Below are positions 1 through 6,601 of a stretch of DNA of 8,599 nucleotides, one piece after another. Under the pieces are notes generated by a model. That model was given only the letters and a program-made list of their open reading frames with translations. It did not search any database and had not been told where the DNA came from. The stretch covers positions 1 to 8,599 of the forward strand of contig JBMNUL010000114.1 of the NCBI GenBank assembly GCA_050946255.1, read 5' to 3'. The stretch is from JBMNUL01 sp050946255 (GTDB lineage Bacteria; Actinomycetota; Coriobacteriia; Coriobacteriales; CADBOM01). The position numbers and the translations under genes are program-made. Numbering within the stretch: position 1 is the first letter of the stretch; each line of letters opens with the position of its first letter.

Positions 1-197
1 TCGAGGACATCGACAACCTGATTGCCGACCCTGTCGTCTTCCGCTATGGGAAGCTCGATCAAAAGGTCAATGCCGAGAAACACAGGTACAGCGATATCCA
101 GCGTGAGCTGACCGAGATGGAGAATTCTTACTCCTATCGTCTCGGACGAAAACTGCTTACAGGTCCAAGGATAGTCAGGGCACTGCTGGGAAAGTAA
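1..197 (+). CDS. C-terminal fragment of a glycosyltransferase-like protein
   Basis: An open frame enters from the left edge (first whole codon at position 3) and stops at TAA 195-197, giving 64 visible residues. The fragment is hydrophilic, and its final stretch SYSYRLGRKLLTGPRIVRA resembles the tail that follows the catalytic domain in many bacterial surface-polysaccharide glycosyltransferases, where a Ser/Tyr-Arg-Leu-Gly-Arg motif precedes a short basic end. No catalytic domain lies inside the window, so the family call rests only on this tail and on memory. The stop is 16 bases before the rph start, so the two genes could share a transcript although their functions look unrelated. A polysaccharide-associated coiled-coil protein is an alternative. 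Confidence 0.5.
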   Translation, partial: EDIDNLIADPVVFRYGKLDQKVNAEKHRYSDIQRELTEMENSYSYRLGRKLLTGPRIVRALLGK

Positions 198-213
198 GGA
201 GAACTCTCAAGAT

Positions 214-939
214 ATGGGAAACAGGTCTTTTGGACGCGAAGCCGATGGTATGCGCCCGGTGAAAATCACGCGCAATTTCATAAAGAACACCTACGGTTCC
301 TGCCTCATCGAGTGCGGTGATACAAAGGTCATCTGCACTGCCACGATCGAGGAGACGGTTCCTTCGTGGATGAAGGGAAACGGCAAGGGCTGGGTGACGG
401 CAGAGTATGCGATGCTTCCCGCCGCCACTGCCAAGCGCACTCCTCGCGAGACCAACGGGCGCAAGGGGCGTTCGATGGAGATTCAGAGGCTCATCGGGCG
501 GTCACTCCGCGCGGCTGTGGACATGAAGCTTCTGGGCGAGTCCACCGTGACCCTCGACTGCGATGTGATCCAGGCCGACGGAGGCACCAGGACCGCTTCG
601 ATTACCGGAGCATGGGTGGCTCTCCACGATGCACTGGAAACCTGGAAGAACGCTGGGAAAGTCCGCGTCAACCCGGTGATATCCCAGATTGCGGCCGTGA
701 GCGTGGGGATGGTCGACGGCAGGGTGCTGCTCGACCTCGATTACCATGAGGATTCTCGAGCGGAGATAGACATGAACCTGGTCATGAACTCCAAGGGGGA
801 ATTCGTGGAGGTGCAGGGCACTGGCGAGAGGGCCACTTTCGACAGGCATCGCCTGGACCAGTTGCTCGATGTCGGCACGAAGGGCCTCAACGAACTGCTC
901 GCTTTGCAGCGAGAGGTGATTGGTGAGAACCATGACTGA
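214..939 (+). CDS. rph: Ribonuclease PH
   Basis: RNase PH is a cytoplasmic phosphorolytic 3'-5' exoribonuclease that trims tRNA 3' ends, using phosphate and releasing nucleoside diphosphates. The 241-residue length is normal. Visible family motifs are the N-terminal DGMRPVKI, the GWVTAEYAMLP strand, GRSMEIQRLIGRSLR with Arg86 and Arg92, DCDVIQADGGTRTASITGAW (the GTR phosphate contact at 124-126) and the catalytic segment EDSRAEIDMN. In that segment Asp180 and Asp186 correspond to the metal-binding aspartates 178 and 184 of E. coli. The start at 214 is chosen because AAGGAGA at 196-202 lies about 11 bases upstream and because the family has about a dozen residues before LRPV; ATG 250 would remove them. 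One oddity is MLPAAT, with Ala70 where the E. coli and B. subtilis proteins have Arg (MLPR, MIPR). The gene overlaps rdgB. Confidence 0.96.
   Translation: MGNRSFGREADGMRPVKITRNFIKNTYGSCLIECGDTKVICTATIEETVPSWMKGNGKGWVTAEYAMLPAATAKRTPRETNGRKGRSMEIQRLIGRSLRAAVDMKLLGESTVTLDCDVIQADGGTRTASITGAWVALHDALETWKNAGKVRVNPVISQIAAVSVGMVDGRVLLDLDYHEDSRAEIDMNLVMNSKGEFVEVQGTGERATFDRHRLDQLLDVGTKGLNELLALQREVIGENHD
911..920 (+). promoter_or_regulatory. Ribosome binding site inside rph that selects the rdgB start
   Basis: The last codons of rph contain GAGAGGTGAT, a close match to the anti-Shine-Dalgarno complement. Its AGAGG core (912-916) lies 6 bases before GTG 923, only 3 before TTG 920 and 15 before ATG 932. 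Spacing therefore favours GTG 923 as the rdgB initiator. A second weak GGTGAG at 922-927 could serve ATG 932. Confidence 0.6.
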
Positions 940-1570
940 AGCTTTAAAGGATGAGCAGGACGGGGGAGCCTCCAAGCCAGTCAAGCGAGTGGTGGTCGCC
1001 ACCTCGAACCCTCACAAGGTCACCGAGATCATGAGCATCATCGATATCGATGGCTATGAGTTCGTGCCGCTGTCCCAGCTCGGGGATTTTCCGTCACCTG
1101 TGGAAGATGGAACGACTTTCCTGGAGAACGCCGAGATAAAGGCCGTTGCCGCTCATGAGGAGACAGGGCTTGCCTCCATGGCGGACGATTCCGGAATCGT
1201 CGTCGACGCTCTCGGCGGGGCACCGGGGATTTACTCCTCTCGTTATTCGGGGGAGCATGGCAACGACGCCGCCAACAATGCGAAGCTTCTGCTCGAGCTC
1301 GATGGGGTAGAGGACAGGACCGCGAGGTTCACCTGCGCGATTGTCTTCATCGACGAAGACGGCACCAAGCTCACCTCCGAAGCCTCTGTCGAGGGGAAGA
1401 TCGATGACCATGAGCATGGGGACGGCGGTTTCGGCTATGACCCGCTCTTCCTCCCAGACGAGTATGGGGGAGAACTCTCGATGGCCGAGCTGACGATGGA
1501 CCAGAAGAACGCGATTTCCCACAGGGGCAAGGCGTTGAGGAATCTCCGCAGCAAGCTTCTCGGACTCTAG
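923..1570 (+). CDS. rdgB: XTP/dITP diphosphatase (HAM1/RdgB family)
   Basis: RdgB hydrolyses non-canonical purine nucleoside triphosphates (dITP, XTP, ITP) to monophosphate plus pyrophosphate, keeping deaminated purines out of DNA and RNA. Numbered from GTG 923 the protein is 215 residues, slightly above the usual ~200 because of an Asp/Gly/Lys-rich leader of about 20 residues. Family motifs are ATSNPHKVTE (26-35, triphosphate binding), MADDSGIVVDALGGAPGIYSSRYSG (Asp88, Asp89), GGFGYDPLF and the C-terminal SHRGKAL. The start is chosen from Shine-Dalgarno spacing (AGAGG 912-916); TTG 920 and ATG 932 are possible. The gene overlaps rph by 17 bases in another frame, so the pair is almost certainly co-transcribed and translationally coupled. 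The rph-rdgB pairing is common in bacteria, and no intrinsic terminator is obvious after its TAG. Confidence 0.95.
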   Translation: MRTMTEALKDEQDGGASKPVKRVVVATSNPHKVTEIMSIIDIDGYEFVPLSQLGDFPSPVEDGTTFLENAEIKAVAAHEETGLASMADDSGIVVDALGGAPGIYSSRYSGEHGNDAANNAKLLLELDGVEDRTARFTCAIVFIDEDGTKLTSEASVEGKIDDHEHGDGGFGYDPLFLPDEYGGELSMAELTMDQKNAISHRGKALRNLRSKLLGL

Positions 1571-1647
1571 TCGACGGGAATTTAGCTTTGGGCGGTCTAC
1601 CTCATGCCGTTTATCTCGATATACAGGCGTCGGCTGCGGGTTTCGTG

Positions 1648-1676
1648 TTGATTTAGCTGGGACTAGTGGATAAACT
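1648..1676 (+). promoter_or_regulatory. Sigma70-type promoter of the tRNA pair
   Basis: TTGATT at 1648-1653 and TAAACT at 1671-1676 are separated by exactly 17 bases. Each matches its consensus (TTGACA, TATAAT) at four of six positions. Transcription would begin near 1683, about 16 bases before the mature end of tRNA-Pro, a typical leader length. The stretch from 1571 to 1647 shows nothing else. Confidence 0.65.
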
Positions 1677-1698
1677 TACAACTTGTGGTTTGAGTGAC

Positions 1699-1775
1699 CG
1701 GGGTGTGGCGCAGTTTGGTAGCGCATCTGCTTTGGGAGCAGAGGGTCGCTGGTTCGAATCCAGTCACCCCGACCA
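1699..1775 (+). tRNA. tRNA-Pro (anticodon TGG)
   Basis: The 77-base gene folds as a complete cloverleaf. The acceptor arm CGGGGTG (1699-1705) pairs with CACCCCG (1765-1771), followed by A and an encoded CCA at 1773-1775. The anticodon stem TCTGC/GCAGA encloses the loop TTTGGGA, giving anticodon TGG at 1733-1735, which reads proline CCA and other CCN codons. The T arm carries GGTTCGAATCC. It is the first gene of a two-tRNA transcript, with a promoter just upstream and tRNA-Gly 12 bases downstream. RNase PH, encoded nearby, acts on precursor tRNA tails, but this proximity may be chance. Confidence 0.97.
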
Positions 1776-1787
1776 CGTTTGTTAACT

Positions 1788-1863
1788 GCGGCGATAGTTC
1801 AATTGGTAGAGCCTCAGCCTTCCAAGCTGATTGTTGCGGGTTCGAGTCCCGTTCGCCGCTCCA
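1788..1863 (+). tRNA. tRNA-Gly (anticodon TCC)
   Basis: This is a 76-base cloverleaf. The acceptor GCGGCGA (1788-1794) pairs with TCGCCGC (1853-1859), with discriminator T at 1860 and encoded CCA at 1861-1863. The anticodon stem TCAGC/GCTGA holds the loop CTTCCAA, giving anticodon TCC at 1821-1823, which decodes glycine GGA/GGG. The T arm is GGGTTCGAGTCCC. It is the second and last gene of the tRNA transcript, and the terminator stem begins at its final base. Confidence 0.97.
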
Positions 1864-1912
1864 ACGAAAGGGCTCGGGCCGGCTGCCAAGGCAGACGGCC
1901 CGTTTTCGTTTT
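1863..1912 (+). terminator. Intrinsic terminator of the tRNA transcript
   Basis: CGGGCCG (1875-1881) pairs with CGGCCCG (1896-1902), and an inner CTGCC/GGCAG stem closes on a two-base AA loop, with one internal G/A mismatch. The T-rich tract TTTTCGTTTT at 1903-1912 follows. The preceding AACGAAAG can pair back with the tail, lengthening the stem and making the element partly symmetrical. It separates the tRNAs from the small membrane protein gene. Confidence 0.9.
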
Positions 1913-1958
1913 CTATAGCTTGTCCGGTTCTCGATTGGTTGCAATGGGGTGGTAGATC

Positions 1959-2249
1959 ATGGGGTTTCCGTCAGTCTTCGATTCGACAATTTACATGTTG
2001 GTTGCGCTAATCGTGATACTCGTAATCGTTGCCGTGATTCTCATTGTGGTGTTTGTCAGACGCCGCAGGAATGCGAACAGCGAGGAACCGGAAGATTTCA
2101 TACCAGACGATGGTCCAGATGGTCCCGGCGCTGGGGACGGCAGCTATCAAGCAGGCCATTCGCATACTGACAACTCCGAAACCGGATATGTCTCCGGCGA
2201 TGGCAGTTCCGACGATGGCGGAGTCTACAAGGGGAAGCACACCAGATAG
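1959..2249 (+). CDS. Small single-span membrane protein, function unknown
   Basis: I do not recognise this family. The 96-residue product has one strongly hydrophobic segment at about residues 11-33, rich in Ile, Val and Leu. RRRR at 34-37 follows immediately, predicting a short N-terminus outside and the C-terminus in the cytoplasm. The tail from about residue 41 is acidic, rich in Gly, Asp and Ser, probably disordered, and without Cys. A GGGGTGG stretch at 1946-1952 lies 6 bases before the ATG. The segment is a stop-transfer type rather than a clear cleavable signal. The gene stands alone after the tRNA terminator, with no obvious promoter of its own beyond that region. A longer minus-strand frame overlaps it completely, but the coherent membrane-anchor architecture favours this strand. 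Confidence 0.68.
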   Translation: MGFPSVFDSTIYMLVALIVILVIVAVILIVVFVRRRRNANSEEPEDFIPDDGPDGPGAGDGSYQAGHSHTDNSETGYVSGDGSSDDGGVYKGKHTR

Positions 2250-2308
2250 CAGGTCTGGGTGTCCCCCCAAGGGATGATGCCCCTGAGTGCATCCCCCAAG
2301 CAAGCGAA

Positions 2309-2412
2309 CATTCCCTGCGTGGCATTCACAATGTGGGCTGAACACTTCCCCTGTGTCATTCCCCGTGTGGAATTTCACATGCGGGCAGAAATCTCCCTCG
2401 TGGCTTTTCTGC
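2309..2412. repeat. Degenerate dyad-rich tandem repeats downstream of sbcC
   Basis: Two 48-bp units (2309-2356 and 2357-2404) align without gaps at about 60% identity, both beginning CATTCCC. Each contains an inverted-repeat core: GTGGCATTCAC at 2319-2329 and GTGGAATTTCAC at 2367-2378. The second is flanked by CCC and GGG, so a longer hairpin can form. A third decayed core follows at 2400-2412 (GTGGCTTTTCTGC), and GCAGAAA 2385-2391 pairs with TTTCTGC 2406-2412. The intergenic stretch 2250-2468 otherwise holds only a short GATGC/GCATC inverted repeat (2276-2293) and CCCCCAAG twice. No T-tract marks an intrinsic terminator for sbcC. Confidence 0.55.
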
Positions 2413-2468
2413 ATGCGATCGGAAAACTGCTCATTCAATTCCATGCTGGCATGAGGACAGGCGCCTGC

Positions 2469-5267
2469 TCACCCAATCTGGATTTCCGCATGGCTGCCCT
2501 TGCTGGTCTTCGTGACGACGATCTTGTTGGGGATGACTCTCTGCAGCTCTTCCACATGAGAGATTATCCCTATCAGCTTGTCGCCCTCCCCAATTTGCGA
2601 AAGCGCCTTGAGCGCCAGGTCCAGGGTCTCGTCATCCAGAGAGCCAAAGCCCTCGTCTATGAACATGCAGTCGAGGCTGACCCCTCCAGCAGAGCTCTGC
2701 ACCAGGTCGGACATCCCCAAGGCCAGCGACAGCGATGCCAGGAAGCTCTCCCCGCCGGAAAGCGTTGACGCGCTTCTTAGCGTACCGGTATTGTTGTCGA
2801 GAACATCGAGGTCGAGTCCGCGTCTTGCCGATCCCGAGATGTCCCCGGTTCTTCTAACGAAAACGAATCTCCCATCGGTCATCACGTTGAGACGCTCGTT
2901 TGCCATCGCCAGCATCTTCTCGAAGAACACGGTCTGAACGTAAACTTCCAAGGGTATTCTCTCGCTGCCTGGAACTTCCCCATTTGCCGTGGCGGCAAGT
3001 GTGGATATTGTGGTGGCATCGTGGTCGAGCTTGGAGTATTCGCCGAGTTTTTCTCTAATGTCCCTGAGCATTCTCTTGTTGGAGCTGACAACTCCTGCAA
3101 CCTTGTTGCGAGCGGAATTGGCAGAATCGAGGTTGGTCTTGAGTTCCTTCTGCTCTTTGGAGAGTGTCTCGATGTCAACATCCCCTTTGTTCTCTGATGC
3201 TATCTTCTCGTTCTCCGCGATCTTTGTCTGCGTGTTGGAGATGCGCATCTTGCACTCGTCTATGGCATTGCGCGCATTCTCGATGCTCTTGTCGATGCCA
3301 GAGATTTCCTGTTCTATCTGGCCGCAGGCCTTCAATGCATCGTCTTTGCTTCCATATTCGAGGGAGTTGCGAATCTCCGCAACCGAGCTCTCGAGGTGGT
3401 TGACAGTTCCCCTTGCGTGTTCGATGTCGACATCGAGCTTGGCAAGATGGGAATTCGCCTCTGCGATCTTCTTGTCTGTTTCGCCGATTTTCCTTTCCAG
3501 CGATGCCTTCTTCTCGCGGTCTCGGTTTGCGCCCTCTGCTGTGTCCTCAGCTTCTTTGAGTTTCGCGCTTGCCTGGGACTTCAGTTCTGAGATGCGGCCG
3601 GCAAAGGTGGCAAGCACTGCGGAATCCAAAGGGTCTTCTCCCGGGCTAATCCCTGTTTCCGTTTCTAATGCAGGGGCAAGCTCGGCCCAACTTTGTTCCA
3701 GCAATCGCTTGTCCACCGCGCATTTCTCTGATGCGGCATTTGCCTCTTTGCGGCAATCTTCCTCAAAGGACCTCGCATCGTCTAGGTCTGTCTGTGATGG
3801 GGCGTTCGCTGGCATAGGGGCAGGTGATGGGTGGTCTTTCGATCCGCAAACCGGGCACGGCGATCCGTCTTCAAGCGAGCTTGACAGTATTCCAGCTTGG
3901 GCGTCGAGGAAGGCAGATTCAATTTTCCCGCGATTTGCCGAGGCTTTTTTCAATGAGAGCGCAGCGGAGGTGTACTTTTCCGCAGAGCCCTTGTAGTTCT
4001 CGATGAGGTTCTTGTGGGAGTTGCATTTTTCCACCAGGCCATTGAGCTTGTCGAGCCTTGCCTGAGCATCTACCAGGGATTTCTGAGCGGCAAGCACTCT
4101 GGACTCCACGTCTCCCAGGGTTTCGAGCTCAGAAGTTCCGACCTCTTTTGATTTCTCCAGTTCGCTCAGCGCTCCCAGAGTGGATTTGCGCGAAGACTCC
4201 AGATCGGTGATCGATTTTCGCGAGCTGTCCAGTTCCTTGTTCCTGGCGTCGAGTTCATCGTATTTCCCAAGGTTTCCGCGCAAGATTGCGAGCTTTGACG
4301 AGAGCTTCTCCCTCTCGAGCCTTCTCGCGCTTTGCTTCTCGAATTCCGACAGGAGCTTTGGGAGCTCCAAGTTGTCTGCCTCGAGCTGCTTGCGTGCGGT
4401 TTCCAGGGTCTTCAGCGCCCTGTCGAGGAGTTGTGCCCTCCCCGCCATTGCGTTTACCTCTGACAGCTTCTCCTGAATCTGCTCGATGTCCCTTGCAAGT
4501 TTGGAATCGCGCTCTGTTTGTGCACCGATGATCTTCTCAACCACATCGGCAGCGTCATTTGCTCCCACGATTCCCCTGTCTAGATGTTCTTGGAGTTCCT
4601 GCCCGAGCTCTTCGCAGTTGAATGTGGAAACCGACTTCAGCAGGGCCTCGATGATCCCGGCCTTGGAATCCAGCTCATCTTGGATTTTAGAACGGCGGGT
4701 CTTGAGCTCCTCGGTTATCGCCCTGAAATCGCTCGTGTCGAAAATGTTGGCGAAGATTTTGCTGCGGTCTACAGAGTTGGATTCGAGGAACTTCGTGAAC
4801 TCTCCCTGCGCGAGCATCATTATCTGCGTGAACTGGGTAGCGTCGAATCCTATGATTTTACAGACCGCCTCGTTCACCTCACCGGTTTTCGTGAGGACCT
4901 CTCCGTTTGGCATTATCAGCTCGACTATCGTGCCGTCGTTGAAGACGTACTCCCCGGTCTTTCGACTCTTGGTGCGCTTGTAACCGCGGGTGATCCCGTA
5001 TTCTTCCCCGCGGACCTCGAAGTGCAGCTCGACCTTGGTCTCAAGGTCGTTCTGACGGTAGTCGCTCAGGAATTGAGAGGCCTTGCGCGAGCTGGTGCTC
5101 GTGTCACCGTATAAGGCAAAGCAGATTGCGTCGAAGATGCTGGTCTTCCCCGATCCCGTGGGCCCGGTTATCAGGTATATGCCAGATTCTCCAAGCTTCG
5201 AGAAGTCTATCTCCTCGATTCCCCCGTATGGTCCGAAGGCGCTGATCTTCAGATAAGTCGGTCTCAT
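2469..5267 (-). CDS. sbcC: SbcC, ATPase subunit of the SbcCD DNA hairpin nuclease
   Basis: SbcC is the Rad50-like SMC-family ATPase that works with SbcD to open hairpins, cut palindromes and process protein-blocked DNA ends. The 932-residue product is a little shorter than E. coli SbcC (about 1050). Domains in order: Walker A GPTGSGKT at 35-42, Q-loop MLAQGEF with Gln154, a long Glu/Lys/Ala-rich coiled coil from about 180 to 790, interrupted by the zinc hook Cys471-Pro-Val-Cys474, then the ABC signature LSGGES at 836-841, and Walker B ending in Asp871-Glu872 followed by the D-loop SLDD. The N-terminal FGPYG is typical. The start codon overlaps the sbcD stop as ATGA (5264-5267), indicating translational coupling. 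All catalytic motifs are intact. The frame reopens after the TGA stop without apparent function. Confidence 0.95.
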   Translation of the reverse strand: MRPTYLKISAFGPYGGIEEIDFSKLGESGIYLITGPTGSGKTSIFDAICFALYGDTSTSSRKASQFLSDYRQNDLETKVELHFEVRGEEYGITRGYKRTKSRKTGEYVFNDGTIVELIMPNGEVLTKTGEVNEAVCKIIGFDATQFTQIMMLAQGEFTKFLESNSVDRSKIFANIFDTSDFRAITEELKTRRSKIQDELDSKAGIIEALLKSVSTFNCEELGQELQEHLDRGIVGANDAADVVEKIIGAQTERDSKLARDIEQIQEKLSEVNAMAGRAQLLDRALKTLETARKQLEADNLELPKLLSEFEKQSARRLEREKLSSKLAILRGNLGKYDELDARNKELDSSRKSITDLESSRKSTLGALSELEKSKEVGTSELETLGDVESRVLAAQKSLVDAQARLDKLNGLVEKCNSHKNLIENYKGSAEKYTSAALSLKKASANRGKIESAFLDAQAGILSSSLEDGSPCPVCGSKDHPSPAPMPANAPSQTDLDDARSFEEDCRKEANAASEKCAVDKRLLEQSWAELAPALETETGISPGEDPLDSAVLATFAGRISELKSQASAKLKEAEDTAEGANRDREKKASLERKIGETDKKIAEANSHLAKLDVDIEHARGTVNHLESSVAEIRNSLEYGSKDDALKACGQIEQEISGIDKSIENARNAIDECKMRISNTQTKIAENEKIASENKGDVDIETLSKEQKELKTNLDSANSARNKVAGVVSSNKRMLRDIREKLGEYSKLDHDATTISTLAATANGEVPGSERIPLEVYVQTVFFEKMLAMANERLNVMTDGRFVFVRRTGDISGSARRGLDLDVLDNNTGTLRSASTLSGGESFLASLSLALGMSDLVQSSAGGVSLDCMFIDEGFGSLDDETLDLALKALSQIGEGDKLIGIISHVEELQRVIPNKIVVTKTSKGSHAEIQIG

Positions 5268-6433
5268 TCCCCATCGCCTGCCTCTCCGGCGGATTCTCTG
5301 CGCGAAGCCTCCACGACCTCGGCAACGTCATTGATGCAATCCTCTTCATCGCGGTTCATGGGCCTGCCGTTTATCTTCTCGAACAGGTCGGCGAAAACCT
5401 CGGTGGGGGAGAGCTTTGCCACACTTGCGTTGAAGTCGGGCGCAAGGGGTTCTGACACACCCTGATATTTGAACTCTATTCGCATCAGCAGCGGGAAGAG
5501 ATCTTCCAGCTTGGCTCTGGCGTTTGATTGCGGTTCCGTGAGAATGGCGCGCACGTAGTCGTTCCTCATATCCGGGTTCTCTCCAACCAGTTCGCGCATG
5601 TTCTCTAGCGTGCCCTCCACTTCGATCATTCCATGAAGGGGTTCGAACGGCACTTCCTCGACTGAGGTCTCGCCTTGGGCATCTATGCTTACTATCGAGA
5701 TGCTCTTTTTCTGGTTCACCTCTGAAAACGAGTATTTCAGCGGCGACCCGGCATATCTCACCTTGCCGGGAACCACCCATTGGGGTGCATGCAGGTGCCC
5801 GAGTGCCACGTAGTCGAACCCTTCGAAAACATCCGCAGAAATCTGGTCGAGTCCCCCGATGCTCACCTGTTCGGAATCGCTTCGGATTACCTCGCTGCCT
5901 CCGAGCACGAGCTGATGCGCAACGAGCACGTTTCGCGTTCCCGGTTCGAGAACATCGGCTGCCATCACCTCGCGCATCGCCTCGTCATAAGTCGATATCT
6001 TCGCATCTGGGAAGAACCTCCTGACATCGGAGGGGGTGATGAACGGGAGCAGGTGGAATACGACATCCCCGTGTTCATCCTCCAGAACCACCTTCTCGAC
6101 CTGCCCCGAATAGGGCTTGGCAATGTGAAGACCCTCGCGTGCTGAGATCTCCGAGAGAAACGCCAACCTACCGACGCTGTCATGGTTTCCCCCGATCATG
6201 AGGACGGGGATCTTCATTTCCACCAACTTGGTGAGGAAACGGTCTACAGCCTGAACGGCCTGGACGGGCGGTAGCGGCCTGTCGTAAACGTCTCCCGCTA
6301 TCACTACAGCATCAACCGACTTATCGTCGGCAACTTCAATTGCCTGCTCGAGAATGTGCTCCTGGTCTTCCAGCAATTGGAACCCATTGACCCGTTTGCC
6401 GATGTGCAGGTCAGCCAGATGCATTAACCTCAT
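5264..6433 (-). CDS. sbcD: SbcD, nuclease subunit of SbcCD
   Basis: SbcD is the Mre11-like Mn-dependent calcineurin-fold nuclease, with 3'-5' exonuclease and hairpin endonuclease activity controlled by SbcC ATP hydrolysis. The 389-residue product carries all phosphoesterase motifs: DLHIG (Asp8, His10), GDVYDR (Asp48), GNHD (Asn83, His84, Asp85), VAHQ (His173) and GHLH (212-215), then GSPLKYSFSE. The C-terminal part is the DNA-capping and SbcC-binding region and ends in acidic residues. Start 6433 is chosen because the family begins directly with a methionine and the strand leading to DLH, and because GGGAGGT (complement of 6445-6451) lies about 11 bases upstream. ATG 6538 would add 35 low-quality residues; ATG 6424 is too close to the first strand. 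The gene is first in the sbcD-sbcC operon. Confidence 0.94.
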   Translation of the reverse strand: MRLMHLADLHIGKRVNGFQLLEDQEHILEQAIEVADDKSVDAVVIAGDVYDRPLPPVQAVQAVDRFLTKLVEMKIPVLMIGGNHDSVGRLAFLSEISAREGLHIAKPYSGQVEKVVLEDEHGDVVFHLLPFITPSDVRRFFPDAKISTYDEAMREVMAADVLEPGTRNVLVAHQLVLGGSEVIRSDSEQVSIGGLDQISADVFEGFDYVALGHLHAPQWVVPGKVRYAGSPLKYSFSEVNQKKSISIVSIDAQGETSVEEVPFEPLHGMIEVEGTLENMRELVGENPDMRNDYVRAILTEPQSNARAKLEDLFPLLMRIEFKYQGVSEPLAPDFNASVAKLSPTEVFADLFEKINGRPMNRDEEDCINDVAEVVEASRRESAGEAGDGE

Positions 6434-6601
6434 TTTTGTAATCGACCTCCCAGTGCGGTCGCCTTGTTCGCGTCGCCCAGTTCGCGGCACTGTGGCGTTG
6501 GTGTTCGCGAGAATCCCGTCATCGAGACGGTACCACATCGACCGGACAAAAATTCATCTGCGGAGTGAAGCTGTTTGTTTTTCGACTTCAGACAGCGAGA
6601 G
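6434..6601. other. sbcD upstream region without a recognised gene
   Basis: This is the sbcD-proximal part of the 422-bp divergent region between sbcD and the hydrolase gene. I find no coding frame worth calling. GTTCGCG occurs three times (6466-6472, 6480-6486, 6503-6509) at uneven spacing. On the minus strand TGGTACCGT, an extended -10-like word, lies near 6527-6535, but its -35 partner is poor, so no sbcD promoter is called. No convincing LexA-type palindrome is seen. Confidence 0.4.

Noticed and set aside
1699..1863. tRNA genes as an attachment site for an integrated element
   Set aside because: No integrase gene or second copy of a tRNA 3' end is seen in the window, and both tRNAs are followed by normal chromosomal features.
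2007..2444. Minus-strand 145-residue protein
   Set aside because: Its second half is the antisense of the small membrane protein gene, its first half is palindromic repeat DNA, and the composition is incoherent; kept only as a finding.
2469..2471. TGA of sbcC as a readthrough or selenocysteine codon
   Set aside because: SbcC ends at the normal place after its C-terminal ATPase lobe, and no SECIS-like hairpin is evident just after the TGA.
6466..6509. LexA/SOS box upstream of sbcD from the GTTCGCG words
   Set aside because: The three GTTCGCG copies are all in one orientation with uneven spacing; there is no GAAC...GTTC palindrome.
6434..6538. Upstream extension of sbcD to ATG 6538
   Set aside because: The added 35 residues are low in conserved character and precede the family's usual N-terminus; a good Shine-Dalgarno serves ATG 6433.
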